A DNA stretch of 64,000 nt from Halobacillus litoralis (GCF_009856415.1 NZ_WMEZ01000007.1:62001-126000), one strand, 5' to 3'. Shown: positions 8,164 to 17,635, numbered from the stretch's first letter. Made by a program: numbers and translations. Notes: a model not told the origin generated them from the letters alone.

Positions 8164-8958
8164 GTGAAAAGAAAATGGTTAGGACTGATCATATTTATTG
8201 GGATCTTCATGTTCATCAGTGCTGGATCGATATCAGCTGAAAATAAGAAAGCAGAAAAAGAAAGTGCGATTCCGAATCATGTGCTGAACATATCTAAGGA
8301 CAATACGTACCCGAATTCGACCGATGATCAAGAATTGTTGGAAGAGGAAGAAATTACGAAAGAATTGATGGAAGATACGGATATTCGAGTGACGAACCCG
8401 CAATTAATTGAGATGCTGAATGAAACGTCATTGAAACCATCTCCGTTCGCCATTGGTTATAGAGGCGAGATTTTTTTAGGGAGATGGCCGCTTGCTTATG
8501 AATCCAAAGAAACCAATATCAATTGGGAGTACCAGGAGATCAATACGAATGAATACAGCAACCATGGTGGGAAGCAAACAGAAAAGCTGAGTTATGTCCA
8601 AAAAGAAGAAAAGCAGATCAAAGGTGGTTTAACATCAAGGATCAGTCACAGCGACCAAATGATGAAGCTTATTCTTCTGGAAGCACAAAAGAATACGAAG
8701 CTTCCACTTTCATTTAACACCGTCATTGGTAAAGGGACAAAGCAAAACAATACCTATGGTGTACCAACGAACAAAGTAGGAATTCTGCATGCTTATGCCC
8801 CAGCTGTCAATGAAAAAGGGGAAGTGACCTTTGGTGATGTGTACATTCAGCTCAAAGGTTCGAAAAAAACGTTGAACGTAAAGAACGTCACGAGGCAAGG
8901 AATCGGGGCATGGATCCCGATCCAAGATCACGTGAGCTTTTCATTTGAAGTGAAGTGA
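8164..8958 (+). CDS. YfkD-like secreted/membrane protein
   Basis: A 264-residue YfkD-family protein with an N-terminal signal or membrane anchor (residues 8-25, before ISAENKK), followed by a hydrophilic region and a domain containing KPSPFAIGYRGEIFLGRWPL, a hallmark of the family. GTG at 8164 follows AAAGGTGG at nine bases; a GTG at 8152 sits inside that ribosome binding site. Function is unknown. It converges on the yfkC-like gene with a 31-bp overlap of coding ends, and both genes neighbour each other in B. subtilis. Confidence 0.8.
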   Translation: MKRKWLGLIIFIGIFMFISAGSISAENKKAEKESAIPNHVLNISKDNTYPNSTDDQELLEEEEITKELMEDTDIRVTNPQLIEMLNETSLKPSPFAIGYRGEIFLGRWPLAYESKETNINWEYQEINTNEYSNHGGKQTEKLSYVQKEEKQIKGGLTSRISHSDQMMKLILLEAQKNTKLPLSFNTVIGKGTKQNNTYGVPTNKVGILHAYAPAVNEKGEVTFGDVYIQLKGSKKTLNVKNVTRQGIGAWIPIQDHVSFSFEVK

Positions 8959-9806
8959 TGGTCTTCATGACTAGATGAATTCAATTCGACGCGCTGTTCT
9001 GCCATGAAGATGTTGTTTTCAAACAATTCTTCAGCAAGAATGAGGCGCGTTTTTTTTGCTGCTGTCCAATAGACCAAGTCATTGACCACACCGACGACTG
9101 TGTATTCATATCCGCGGTGTTCGTGGTTCAAAGACGACATGCCATAAACTTGGAAAGGCTCATAAGGCTTATCCGTCAAATCTTTCTTCAAATACTCATG
9201 TAACTCCTCATTGAGACGCTCACAAGCTTTTTCTAAGACTTGATACGCTTGCGTCGGGTCTTGGTGAAAACTTGTCGTCACCTTTTCAATAACGCGCATA
9301 TATTCAAAGTTATAGTTCTCAATCGTTTTGATCTGACCATTGCTTATGGTGAGTAATTTCCCACTCCATTGGCGTACCTTTAAAAACCGGAGACCAATGT
9401 CCTCAACCGTCCCGTGGAAGGTGTTGTTGACAGAGATGAAGTCTCCTTTATGAAGCTGCTTTTCATATAAAAGGAACAAGCCTGCAAAAAAGTCTTTGAT
9501 CAGACTCTGTGCGCCAAAACCTACAATGATCCCGATGACTCCAGCTCCGGCAAGTAATTTTTCAATCGAGGTGAATTCATCAAGAACGATAAGAATGAAC
9601 CCGATGAGTGCCACATAACTGATGATGGAATTGAGCATAGATTCGAGCGTGTTTTCTTTTCTTTCCTCAATGAAGTCGGTTTTCTTGAAAAACGTATGAA
9701 TGACTTTACGGAGAATGAGAACAACTACAAAAAGAAAAGCTGCAATTAATAACAACCTGATTACGGCGTTTTCTTCCAGGTAAGCATTAAACTCGGCTAA
9801 TGACAT
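8928..9806 (-). CDS. Small-conductance mechanosensitive channel (MscS family, YfkC-like)
   Basis: A 292-residue MscS-type channel expected to release solutes during hypo-osmotic shock. Three N-terminal membrane segments end in the pore helix (LLAGAGVIGIIVGFGAQSLI, near residues 85-105), followed by the beta domain (KGDFISVNNTFHGTVEDIGL) and an alpha/beta C-terminal domain. ATG at 9806 follows AGGAGG. The last 31 bp overlap the facing yfkD-like gene. Such a channel fits a salt-adapted lifestyle. Confidence 0.85.
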   Translation of the reverse strand: MSLAEFNAYLEENAVIRLLLIAAFLFVVVLILRKVIHTFFKKTDFIEERKENTLESMLNSIISYVALIGFILIVLDEFTSIEKLLAGAGVIGIIVGFGAQSLIKDFFAGLFLLYEKQLHKGDFISVNNTFHGTVEDIGLRFLKVRQWSGKLLTISNGQIKTIENYNFEYMRVIEKVTTSFHQDPTQAYQVLEKACERLNEELHEYLKKDLTDKPYEPFQVYGMSSLNHEHRGYEYTVVGVVNDLVYWTAAKKTRLILAEELFENNIFMAEQRVELNSSSHEDHHFTSNEKLT

Positions 9807-9946
9807 GGATTCGTCCTCCTATTTGTTCTATCAAGCATTATAGCATTAGTGGTGGATGGATTTCTTCTATATGGACAGGCGGAGTGACATGTACTATGAT
9901 GGACGTGGCAAAAACGTGAAAGGATACAGAAAAGAGGTGCAGAGGA

Positions 9947-10096
9947 ATGTCACAACAAGAACGGATCGAGGATCTGAAAGTGCGCCTGGCGGATTTTATG
10001 GGACGTATTGAAAAGTTAGACCCTGAAGAAACTTCTGTTGAAGATATCGATCGTCTTATTTCCATGTTGGAAGATCTTGAAAAGAATATGGAATAA
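9947..10096 (+). CDS. Small SE1561-family protein
   Basis: A 49-residue acidic, helical protein starting MSQQERIEDLKVRLADFMGR and containing ETSVEDIDRLISMLEDLE. GAGGTGCAGAGG precedes the ATG. Length and the DxxDIDRLIxMLD-like core match the SE1561 family of Bacillales. No function is known. It stands alone between the MscS gene and the antiporter. Confidence 0.7.
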   Translation: MSQQERIEDLKVRLADFMGRIEKLDPEETSVEDIDRLISMLEDLEKNME

Positions 10097-10207
10097 CGAG
10101 GGATTGTCAGAATTGACTCTCAATTTTTTTGGGGGTTGATTTTTTTACATTCGTGCTTTATCATGGTAAATCGTTAATGCATGAAAAGAATGAGAGGAGA
10201 ATGTTTT

Positions 10208-11515
10208 ATGGCATGGGCAGTTGTTGTCTCTGTCTTGGTAATGACAATTTTAAGTTTATTACGTGTGAATGTCATTATCGCTATTCTTGCCGCTGGACTG
10301 ACCGCAGGACTCATGAACGGTGAGACTCTAGTGAGTTCATTGGAACTGCTTGTCGGCGGGATGGGCGAACAGGCGAGTGTGGCGCTTAGTTATATACTGT
10401 TAGGAGCATTTGCTGTAGCCATCAGCTATTCTGGGATTACCTCATTGCTGATCGGTTATCTGCTTCGAGTATTGAAGGATAAACGAACAATGATGGTACT
10501 TGTCATCGCATTTGTAGCGAGCTTGTCCCAAAATGTTATCCCTGTACACATTGCTTTTATTCCTATTTTAATCCCACCATTACTGAAATTATTTGATGAA
10601 ATGAAATTGGACCGTCGGGCTGTAGCGGCATCTTTAACTTTTGGTTTGAAAGCACCCTATGTCATGCTGCCTGTCGGTTTTGGGTACATCTTCCATGAAA
10701 CGATTCAATCATCTATGAGCACCAGTGGAATCGACCTAGGCATTGGATCAATCGCTCAATCTTTGATCATTCCTGGATCAGGTATGATTGTCGGTCTTTT
10801 GATTGCCATATTTATTACTTATCGGAAAAAACGTGAATTGCCAGATGTGGCTACTGAAGGGGACGGGGTAGAAGTCGAGAAAGTACAATCGGCCAAATTC
10901 AACCTTAATCATTTCTGGACACTTGTCGCGATCGTCGTTACCCTAGTGATTCAAGCGGTATGGCAGAACCTTATTCTAGCTGCACTCGCAGGAATCATTC
11001 TTATGTTCATTTTCCGTGTGGTTCCTTATAACAAAGGAGACAAAGTGGTGAATGAAGGAATCGGTATGATGGGCTTTATCGCCTTTGTCATGCTAGTGGC
11101 AGCAGGTTATGCGAACGTGCTGACAGAAACAGCGTCTGTATCAGCTCTTGTTGAAGTCAGTTCTGAATACCTCGGCGACAACCAGGCATTTATCGCATTC
11201 TTACTGTTACTTGTCGGGTTAATCGTTACGATGGGAATAGGTTCTTCGTTTGCCACCATTCCGATTTTGGCTGCACTTTTCGTACCCATTTGTTTGTCCG
11301 CAGGCTTTTCACCAATGGCAACAGCTGCTTTAATAGGAACCGCTGGAGCTCTAGGTGATGCTGGTTCACCGGCGTCTGACAGTACACTCGGACCAACATC
11401 CGGTCTGAATGCAGATGGAAAGCACAATCACATTTGGGATACTTGTGTTCCAACATTCTTACACTTTAATATTCCACTGTTCATCTTCGGATGGGCGGCT
11501 TCTCTATTTTTGTAA
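10208..11515 (+). CDS. Na+/H+ antiporter family protein (YuiF-like)
   Basis: A 435-residue polytopic protein of the Na+/H+ antiporter (NhaC-related, YuiF) family with about eleven membrane segments. Conserved intramembrane stretches include VIPVHIAFIPILIPPLL near residue 115 and GALGDAGSPASDSTLGPTSG near residue 390. It probably exchanges protons for sodium or an organic anion at the membrane. ATG at 10208 lies eight bases after AGAGGAG; an ATG at 10181 has no site. It is monocistronic with a terminator just after it. Confidence 0.82.
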   Translation: MAWAVVVSVLVMTILSLLRVNVIIAILAAGLTAGLMNGETLVSSLELLVGGMGEQASVALSYILLGAFAVAISYSGITSLLIGYLLRVLKDKRTMMVLVIAFVASLSQNVIPVHIAFIPILIPPLLKLFDEMKLDRRAVAASLTFGLKAPYVMLPVGFGYIFHETIQSSMSTSGIDLGIGSIAQSLIIPGSGMIVGLLIAIFITYRKKRELPDVATEGDGVEVEKVQSAKFNLNHFWTLVAIVVTLVIQAVWQNLILAALAGIILMFIFRVVPYNKGDKVVNEGIGMMGFIAFVMLVAAGYANVLTETASVSALVEVSSEYLGDNQAFIAFLLLLVGLIVTMGIGSSFATIPILAALFVPICLSAGFSPMATAALIGTAGALGDAGSPASDSTLGPTSGLNADGKHNHIWDTCVPTFLHFNIPLFIFGWAASLFL

Positions 11516-11551
11516 AAGGCATGTGGGTAATATTCCCACCTGCCTTTTTTT
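11514..11551 (+). terminator. Terminator of the antiporter gene
   Basis: Stem AAAAGGCA..GTGGG pairs with CCCAC..TGCCTTTT and is followed by a T-run, overlapping the stop codon. Confidence 0.85.
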
Positions 11552-11599
11552 ATATTCATTGGATGTCCACGCATACTAAGAAAAAAGTGAGTGGTACGT

Positions 11600-12379
11600 A
11601 TGTGGAAAACAACATTCGCCGTATTCCTGGCGTTATTCCTCTTGATTTTGCCCATCCAGACTTCGGCTGAAGGCTGGGGGTTCAGTAAGAAAAAAGATGG
11701 TTCTGTCCCTGACGTCGGTCGCTACGGTCCTTTGATTGAAAAGTATGATGGTTTTTATGCAGACCCTTCCGGTGATCCGGTTGTTTATTTGACTTTTGAT
11801 AATGGCTATGAGCAAGGGTACACAGGTCAAGTGCTCGATGTATTGAAGGAGAAAGATGTACCGGCCACTTTTTTTGTTACCGGTCATTATATTGAAAGTG
11901 CACCGGAACTATTAAAGCGAATGGCGAAGGAAGGGCACTTAATCGGGAATCACTCCTGGAGCCACCCTGACTTTACAAAAGTATCGAAAGAGAAAATGAA
12001 GAAAGAATTAGAAAGAGTGGACCAGGCTGTCAAAGAGTTGACGGATCAGGAAGTGATGACCTTCGTCCGCCCACCACGCGGAACCTTTAATGAGAAAACG
12101 TTAGAGTGGGCAAAAGAATTTGGATATACCCACGCGTTTTGGTCGCTTGCGTTTGTGGACTGGGAAACAGACAAACAACGCGGTTGGGAATACGCCTATA
12201 GGAGTGTCATCGATCAAATCCATCCAGGTGCCGTCATCCTTTTACACACTGTTTCACAAGATAATGCAGAAGCCTTGTCGCAACTTATTGATGAGCTTAG
12301 AAAAAGAGGGTACAGTTTTGGAAGTTTGAATGATCTTATGATCAAACAGATGGTTCCCGCGCCTGTTTGGGGACTTTGA
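11600..12379 (+). CDS. pdaA: Delta-lactam-biosynthetic de-N-acetylase PdaA
   Basis: A 259-residue polysaccharide deacetylase (CE4/NodB domain) with an N-terminal signal peptide ending near SAEGWGF. In Bacillus, PdaA removes the acetyl group from N-acetylmuramic acid during muramic-delta-lactam formation in spore cortex. The motifs YLTFDNGYE (the second aspartate of the usual TFDDG is replaced by Asn, as in PdaA), GNHSWSHPD and FVRPPRGTFN are present. ATG at 11600 is used. Its presence implies an endospore former. Confidence 0.87.
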   Translation: MWKTTFAVFLALFLLILPIQTSAEGWGFSKKKDGSVPDVGRYGPLIEKYDGFYADPSGDPVVYLTFDNGYEQGYTGQVLDVLKEKDVPATFFVTGHYIESAPELLKRMAKEGHLIGNHSWSHPDFTKVSKEKMKKELERVDQAVKELTDQEVMTFVRPPRGTFNEKTLEWAKEFGYTHAFWSLAFVDWETDKQRGWEYAYRSVIDQIHPGAVILLHTVSQDNAEALSQLIDELRKRGYSFGSLNDLMIKQMVPAPVWGL

Positions 12380-12383
12380 GTCC

Positions 12384-12415
12384 AACCACTGCACAATTTT
12401 GTGCAGTGGTTTTTC
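12384..12415 (+). terminator. Terminator of pdaA
   Basis: A perfect 11-bp stem AACCACTGCAC with loop AATTTT and a T-rich tail follows the stop codon. Confidence 0.88.
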
Positions 12416-12458
12416 TTTTTATATAAGAGTGGATGCGGGATATAAGTTATTAGAGAAT

Positions 12459-12650
12459 ATGGCAGGATTCTTAAGGACTCAGTCAATTTCGAGATGCGCT
12501 GCCATGTTGGGAGTCATGGGTGGTCGAGAAGCTACTCGCTGTTCTGCTTATGACGCGAGTGTCTGGACGATGGAGCAAGACGAACCTTTTCCCGTAGCCC
12601 CTAAACTCACACACTAGTCTCGAAACTGAGTTTTCCAGAATAGGGAGCTT
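12459..12650. repeat. Composite intergenic repeat, copy A
   Basis: About 190 bp with inverted ends: ATGGCAGGATTCTTAAGGACTC at the left and the TCTCGAAACTGAG..AATAGGGAGCTT type at the right. It shares the internal block TCTGCTTATGACGCGAGTGTCTGG with copy D. Short open frames here are by-products of repeat sequence. The remaining stretch to 12817 shows no convincing gene. Confidence 0.75.
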
Positions 12651-12832
12651 AACTAAAGTGGAATGAAAGGATCAATAATGAGAAAACATTGTAGGTGGAC
12701 ATATGTATGGGGATGTAGAACAATGTTTGAAAAGGAATGAAGATGGAAATGAGTAAAAGAGGACATTAGGGCATAGTTCCCATTCTTAACAAATTATAAA
12801 CAAATCGTCCGACAAAAGGGAGGAAAAACAGT

Positions 12833-13702
12833 TTGTGGAAAGAAAAGTTTAAAGCAAACACTTTTTATGATTTTGATTACACATTGCTTCGATGGGCGTT
12901 TGATCCTCTAACCCGTCTAGACCGCGAAGAGCGTTGGGTGGATGTTCCAGTGAAGCTAGGAGGAAATCATCACATTGTCCGTGTCCAGGGGCTCGGCACA
13001 ACCGCTGATCCTTCTTTTGAGGTGTCGAGTGACAGTGAGGAAGATAAAGAAGCGTTGCTCTCCCACATATCTGATTTATTTCAATGGAATATAGATATAG
13101 AAAAAGTGCATCACCACTTCTTAGATACAAGTCTGAAAAAAATGTTTCAAGCCCATCCAGGTACACCGATTGTGAAAGATTTTCATCTCTATGATTGTTT
13201 GATGAAAGTCATCATTCACCAGCAGTTGAATATGAAATTCGCTTACACGTTGAGTACTCGTTTTGTGGAAACGTTAGGGACAAAAAAGGATGGAGTGTGG
13301 TTTTACCCAGATCCTGAAACTGTAGCCGATACCCCTTATGAGACGTTGAGAGAATTGCAATTCAGTCAGCGTAAAGCGGAATATGTGATTGATACATCAC
13401 GTTTGATTGTGGATGGTAAGCTGGATTTGGAGGCATTAGCGATTGAATCAGATGAGGAGATTATGAAGCAACTGGTTAAGGTTAGAGGGATTGGGCCTTG
13501 GACAGCAGAAAACTGGATGATGTTCGGCGTGGGGCGACCGAACCTTTTTCCGAAAGCCGATATTGGTATCCAAAATGCTCTCAAGTTTTATTTCGAATTG
13601 GAAACTAAGCCGACATATGAGCAAATGGAGCAGTGGAGTAAGGAATGGGAACCTTATTTGAGTTATGCTTCCTTAACGCTATGGAGAAGTATCGAAGGGT
13701 GA
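12833..13702 (+). CDS. DNA-3-methyladenine glycosylase (AlkA/YfjP-like)
   Basis: A 289-residue base-excision glycosylase of the HhH-GPD superfamily that removes alkylated purines from DNA. The helix-hairpin-helix motif VRGIGPWTAENWMM lies near residue 222 and the catalytic aspartate is in FPKADIGI near residue 243. The N-terminal part fits the AlkA-type beta domain. The start is TTG at 12833, about ten bases after AGGGAGG. It is a single gene and corresponds in setting to B. subtilis yfjP, near pdaA. Confidence 0.87.
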   Translation: MWKEKFKANTFYDFDYTLLRWAFDPLTRLDREERWVDVPVKLGGNHHIVRVQGLGTTADPSFEVSSDSEEDKEALLSHISDLFQWNIDIEKVHHHFLDTSLKKMFQAHPGTPIVKDFHLYDCLMKVIIHQQLNMKFAYTLSTRFVETLGTKKDGVWFYPDPETVADTPYETLRELQFSQRKAEYVIDTSRLIVDGKLDLEALAIESDEEIMKQLVKVRGIGPWTAENWMMFGVGRPNLFPKADIGIQNALKFYFELETKPTYEQMEQWSKEWEPYLSYASLTLWRSIEG

Positions 13703-13788
13703 AACAATGAGAAAATGGTCATAAACTTGTCTTCTATCTCATAATTTGTTGTAAATAGAAAAATAATGGGTGAATTGTTTTGAAAATA

Positions 13789-13817
13789 TTCAAAATTGTT
13801 CACGCTTACGTTATAAT
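13789..13817 (+). promoter_or_regulatory. Candidate SigA promoter of the histidine kinase gene
   Basis: TTCAAA at 13789-13794 and TATAAT at 13812-13817 are separated by 17 bases, about 50 bp upstream of the kinase start. Confidence 0.5.
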
Positions 13818-13868
13818 GATAACCGTACTGGAAAATATTGAACGGCTAAAAGGAAAGAGGTCTTAATA

Positions 13869-15734
13869 TTGGTAATTAGAGAGAGGTATTCTGACCAAGT
13901 GCATAGCGGCGAGATTTTGGATGTTCTAAGTTTGAATGGTACACCTGCATGTTTACTGGATTTGCGACTACAAACAGTTACGCTTAATCAGCAGATGCAA
14001 GGAACACTTCAACTGCAAGAGTCGGACATGTCGTTCTCTCAGTGGATCCGTAGTTTTGGTCATACAGGACAGCAACGCCTTCAACAAGTGTTGCATAATC
14101 TCCTGACAGATGGACTCAGGGAATCGTCTGTCCATTTGACAGATACGAACAAGCATAAATATCAATGCAAAATGGTTCATCTGACGAATGGTCAGATTGC
14201 TTTTTCCTTGAAAAGTATAAAGGGCCTGCTCGATGGTCCTGCTTCCATGACTCTCTCTTCGAATCAGCAAAAAGAAGCCACTTTGTCATTGAACCAATCT
14301 GTCGGTTATCGGCACCACCGACATATGATACACATGTTTGGATCGGAGTCTTCCCCTATGGAAAAAAGAATGATGCATCTTGTCGATAAATTTCCGCACG
14401 GACTGGCATTGATCAATCACAACTGGGAAGTCACTTATGCCAATCCCAAAATGGAAGAGATGACAGAGGTCCCTTTCTTACAAAACTATTTCAAGAAGTT
14501 ATGGGATATCTTCCCTATACGGGAGCACTATCATTTCTTTCAACAGTATTTAAGGTCGATGGAAACTCAAGAGACTGTGGAGTTTGAAGGGTATCTCAAG
14601 GAAACCAATACAAATGTCCATGTTACCGTTCACCCTACGGAAATGGGAATCACTGTCTTCCTCCAGGACATAACCGAATACAAGAATCAATTGAAAGCAT
14701 TGAGGGCATCAGAAGAACGGTTTGCATTACTTGCCAATAACATCAAAGATGTTTTTTGGATCAGCCGACCGGACTTTAAGGAACTGCACTATGTCAGTCC
14801 AGCTTTTCAGGAGATGTTCGGAATTTCCCGGCGGGAAGCTTTCCTGGACCCCAATTCTTTGGTGAAACAAGTTCATGAGTCAGACCGTGCACCTTTAAAA
14901 ACAGCGTTGGATGAAATGGCACAGAAGGAAAGGGAAGTAGAATATCGTCTGTTAGGTCCTGAAGGAGAAACGAAATGGATCCGTACGAAAGGCTTTCCTG
15001 TTGAATATTATGGGAATTCATATGTTCTTGGCATTCATGAAGACGTGACTGAATACAAAGAGATGTTGGAGCTTAAGGAGAAATCCCAACAGTTGTCCAC
15101 AATCACACAAATGTCTGCTGGTATTGCACATGAAATTAAAAATCCGCTAACCGCAATTAAAGGATTTTTACAGATTGGTGCAGCTAATCCTGAGTTGAGA
15201 GATAACTATCAGGAAATCATTCTCGATGAAGTCAATCGCATCGAAGCCATTGTTCAAGATTTCATGATGTTGTCTAAGCCGAAATCATCCATCCAACTTG
15301 AACAGGTAGATCCTGAACAATTGGTATCATATGTGTTGCGCCTATTAGAGCCAGAAGCGAACGAGAAGCAAATTTATCTTCTCTTTGACTGTGACCCCAT
15401 CCAGGACAAATTTGAAACGGAACCGAAGCGGTTGAATCAAATTCTTATCAACCTTGTCAAAAATGCTATTGACGCTGTGGATCTAGGAGGAGAGGTTCGT
15501 GTAAGCATACAAATGTCCAGCTCTAACCTAACGCTTTCCGTTAGAGACAATGGACCTGGATTAACACCACAAGAGCTTGCCAAAATTGGTGAACCTTTCT
15601 TTACAACCAAAGAAAAAGGAACGGGTTTAGGAGTGATGGTCACGAAAAAGATCGTCTCAGACCTGAATGGAGAAATATCATATGAAAGCCAAAAAGGTAG
15701 CGGTACAACGGTTACCGTCACCTTACCAAAATAA
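13869..15734 (+). CDS. PAS-domain sensor histidine kinase
   Basis: A 621-residue soluble-type sensor kinase without clear membrane segments. After a divergent N-terminal region, PAS domains lie near residues 170-275 and 280-395. The H-box AHEIKNPLTAIKGF lies near residue 418, followed by N-box NLVKNAID, G1 DNGPGL and G2 GTGLGV, all intact. The layout resembles the KinA/KinE group that feeds the sporulation phosphorelay, but no response regulator is adjacent, so that link is inference. Start TTG at 13869 follows AAAGAGG. Confidence 0.85.
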   Translation: MVIRERYSDQVHSGEILDVLSLNGTPACLLDLRLQTVTLNQQMQGTLQLQESDMSFSQWIRSFGHTGQQRLQQVLHNLLTDGLRESSVHLTDTNKHKYQCKMVHLTNGQIAFSLKSIKGLLDGPASMTLSSNQQKEATLSLNQSVGYRHHRHMIHMFGSESSPMEKRMMHLVDKFPHGLALINHNWEVTYANPKMEEMTEVPFLQNYFKKLWDIFPIREHYHFFQQYLRSMETQETVEFEGYLKETNTNVHVTVHPTEMGITVFLQDITEYKNQLKALRASEERFALLANNIKDVFWISRPDFKELHYVSPAFQEMFGISRREAFLDPNSLVKQVHESDRAPLKTALDEMAQKEREVEYRLLGPEGETKWIRTKGFPVEYYGNSYVLGIHEDVTEYKEMLELKEKSQQLSTITQMSAGIAHEIKNPLTAIKGFLQIGAANPELRDNYQEIILDEVNRIEAIVQDFMMLSKPKSSIQLEQVDPEQLVSYVLRLLEPEANEKQIYLLFDCDPIQDKFETEPKRLNQILINLVKNAIDAVDLGGEVRVSIQMSSSNLTLSVRDNGPGLTPQELAKIGEPFFTTKEKGTGLGVMVTKKIVSDLNGEISYESQKGSGTTVTVTLPK

Positions 15735-15743
15735 AAATCCTTA

Positions 15744-15777
15744 AAATCATCATCCTACAGTGGATGATGATTTTTTT
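15744..15777 (+). terminator. Terminator of the histidine kinase gene
   Basis: AAATCATCATCC pairs perfectly with GGATGATGATTT around a 6-base loop, followed by T's. Confidence 0.88.
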
Positions 15778-15968
15778 ATGTTCTATTACTATTACTCTTG
15801 CGACAAAAGGACTAACGGAAACCTTATCTACAAAGAACACCTTTATTCTTTTTATTGTGTCAGGATTCATCAAATTTCGAAAATTTCAGCTATTCGCCAT
15901 ATAGTTATTAGAAAATTCTACGTTCAATCGCTTACAATAAATAAAATATTTTTTTACCATCAAAGCTG

Positions 15969-15997
15969 TTTACAAACGTATTTATGGGCTCTATAAT
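15969..15997 (+). promoter_or_regulatory. Candidate SigA promoter of the YitT gene
   Basis: TTTACA at 15969-15974 and a perfect TATAAT at 15992-15997 are separated by 17 bases. The stretch 15778-15968 before it holds no supportable gene. Confidence 0.75.
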
Positions 15998-16062
15998 CCC
16001 GATTGTACTACAATTTTCGTTCGACAATTTCTAACTTATTTCCACATAAAGGAGGCTTTCTG

Positions 16063-16911
16063 ATGCTGAAAAAAGTATGGTCTTTTCTGTTGATGAATTT
16101 AGGTGCGCTCGGGGTAGCCATCAATGTCCATTTTTTCCTATCACCAAACGATCTTGCCACAGGAGGAGTAAGTGGTGCTTCAATCGTACTGAATAAAGTC
16201 ATTCCTGACCTTTCATTAGGAATGATCATGATCATCTTGAACATCATACTCTTTATTGTTGGTTTTATATTCTTAGGCTTTCAATTTGGTTTGAAGACCA
16301 TTTATGCAAGTTTTGCTCTGTCCTTTATGGTATGGGGACTGGAAGCATTTTTCCCAATGCAGGAAGCTTTAAGTGATGACCTTCTCATTCAATTAATCAT
16401 CGGCCAAATTATCGCGGCATCAGGAATGGCGCTTGTATTCCATCAGGGAGCCTCTACCGGCGGAACAGATATCCTTGCTATGATCCTGAATAAATTCTTT
16501 TCCATTGAAGTCGGAAAAGGGGTCTTATTCTCTGATATCGCAATTGCAACATCATCTATTTTCCTATTTGGACCCACCGTCGGAATGTACGCTTTTTTCG
16601 GTGTCATTTTGAATGGTCTAGTTATTGACTACATGTTACAACAATTCGAAGACAATAAAGAGATCGTCATTATCAGCCGTGAAAGTGAACAAGTTCGCCA
16701 TTTCATTGTCAATCAGCTCGGTCGAGGGGCTACCATCCACCAGGCTAAAGGAGCTTTTAATCAAGAAGACAAAGAAGTCATTACAACGATTCTAAGCCGC
16801 AAAGACTATACGCGTTTGAAAAAATATATGACAGCGATAGATGAACAAGCGTTTATAACGGTTCACTCCATGAATGAAATTCTGGGTGAGAACTTTAAAC
16901 GCTTGGCATAA
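16063..16911 (+). CDS. YitT family membrane protein
   Basis: A 282-residue protein of the YitT family (DUF161 plus DUF2179). It has about five to six N-terminal membrane segments, with LSPNDLATGGVSGASIVLNK near residue 25 and FHQGASTGGTDILAMILNK near residue 130, and a soluble C-terminal DUF2179 domain (EIVIISRESEQVRHFI, near residues 205-280). ATG at 16063 follows AAAGGAGG. Function is not established. The GntR gene starts 25 bp downstream on the same strand and may be co-transcribed. Confidence 0.85.
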   Translation: MLKKVWSFLLMNLGALGVAINVHFFLSPNDLATGGVSGASIVLNKVIPDLSLGMIMIILNIILFIVGFIFLGFQFGLKTIYASFALSFMVWGLEAFFPMQEALSDDLLIQLIIGQIIAASGMALVFHQGASTGGTDILAMILNKFFSIEVGKGVLFSDIAIATSSIFLFGPTVGMYAFFGVILNGLVIDYMLQQFEDNKEIVIISRESEQVRHFIVNQLGRGATIHQAKGAFNQEDKEVITTILSRKDYTRLKKYMTAIDEQAFITVHSMNEILGENFKRLA

Positions 16912-16936
16912 AAGGTGGGATAACATCCAGAACCGC

Positions 16937-17635
16937 ATGTTTACAGATACGCTCAATGAGCGTCAATCCAGAACGGATGACGTATATGAATACTTGAAGA
17001 ACCATATTTTGTTTCGCCATCTACCACCAGGTACACAGCTTGTTGAAAACATGATCGGAAAGGAATTAAAAGTTTCACGAACCCCCATCCGGAATGCAAT
17101 GAAAAAGCTGGAACAGGAAGGGCTAGTCAAAATCTATACAAATCGTGGGGCCTTTGTTGTTGAACCTACGCTTGAAGAAATAAGACAAGCCTTTGATATG
17201 AGGCGTCATTTAGAGAAAATGACACTTGAACAAATCTATGACCAGATGAATGAAGAAGATTTCGTTCATTTGGAAGAATGGATTGAACATGAAAGAAAAA
17301 CCTACGAAACCCGAAATATTCTGGAGTACCTGGATGTGAACAAGCAATTTCATATGACCCTTGCTTTAAAAACTAAGAATACGTTTTTAATTGACTTTAC
17401 GGAACGAATCCTTAATCAAATTAATGTATATCTCATGTTGTATGACGTGTTTGTCGATGAAGATCTATATGAAAAGCAACGCTTTAAAGAACATGAACGA
17501 TTGCTCGAAGCATTAAGAAATAAAGATTTGTCACGCTTGCTTCAGTTGATCGATCAGCATATGGAGGAAAGCTTGAACTCTATGTCTATAAGCCAGAGGA
17601 AAAACAGGATAGAAAAAAAGAAAAAGAGCCTTTAA
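16937..17635 (+). CDS. GntR family transcriptional regulator (FCD type)
   Basis: A 232-residue regulator with an N-terminal winged helix (YEYLKNHILFRHLPPGTQL..VSRTPIRNAMKKLEQEGLV) and a C-terminal all-helical FCD effector domain (from about residue 90, including DMRRHLEKMTLEQI), as in the FadR/VanR branch. The effector is unknown. The start is uncertain: the only strong AAAGGTGGG site lies 17 bases before ATG 16937, and the alternative ATG at 16874 is inside the upstream gene without a site. Confidence 0.82.
   Translation: MFTDTLNERQSRTDDVYEYLKNHILFRHLPPGTQLVENMIGKELKVSRTPIRNAMKKLEQEGLVKIYTNRGAFVVEPTLEEIRQAFDMRRHLEKMTLEQIYDQMNEEDFVHLEEWIEHERKTYETRNILEYLDVNKQFHMTLALKTKNTFLIDFTERILNQINVYLMLYDVFVDEDLYEKQRFKEHERLLEALRNKDLSRLLQLIDQHMEESLNSMSISQRKNRIEKKKKSL

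Noticed and set aside
12678-12734. An 18-codon frame starting MRKHCRWTYVW
   Set aside because: The ribosome binding site is weak (AAAGGATC), there is no terminator after it, and the composition is not protein-like.
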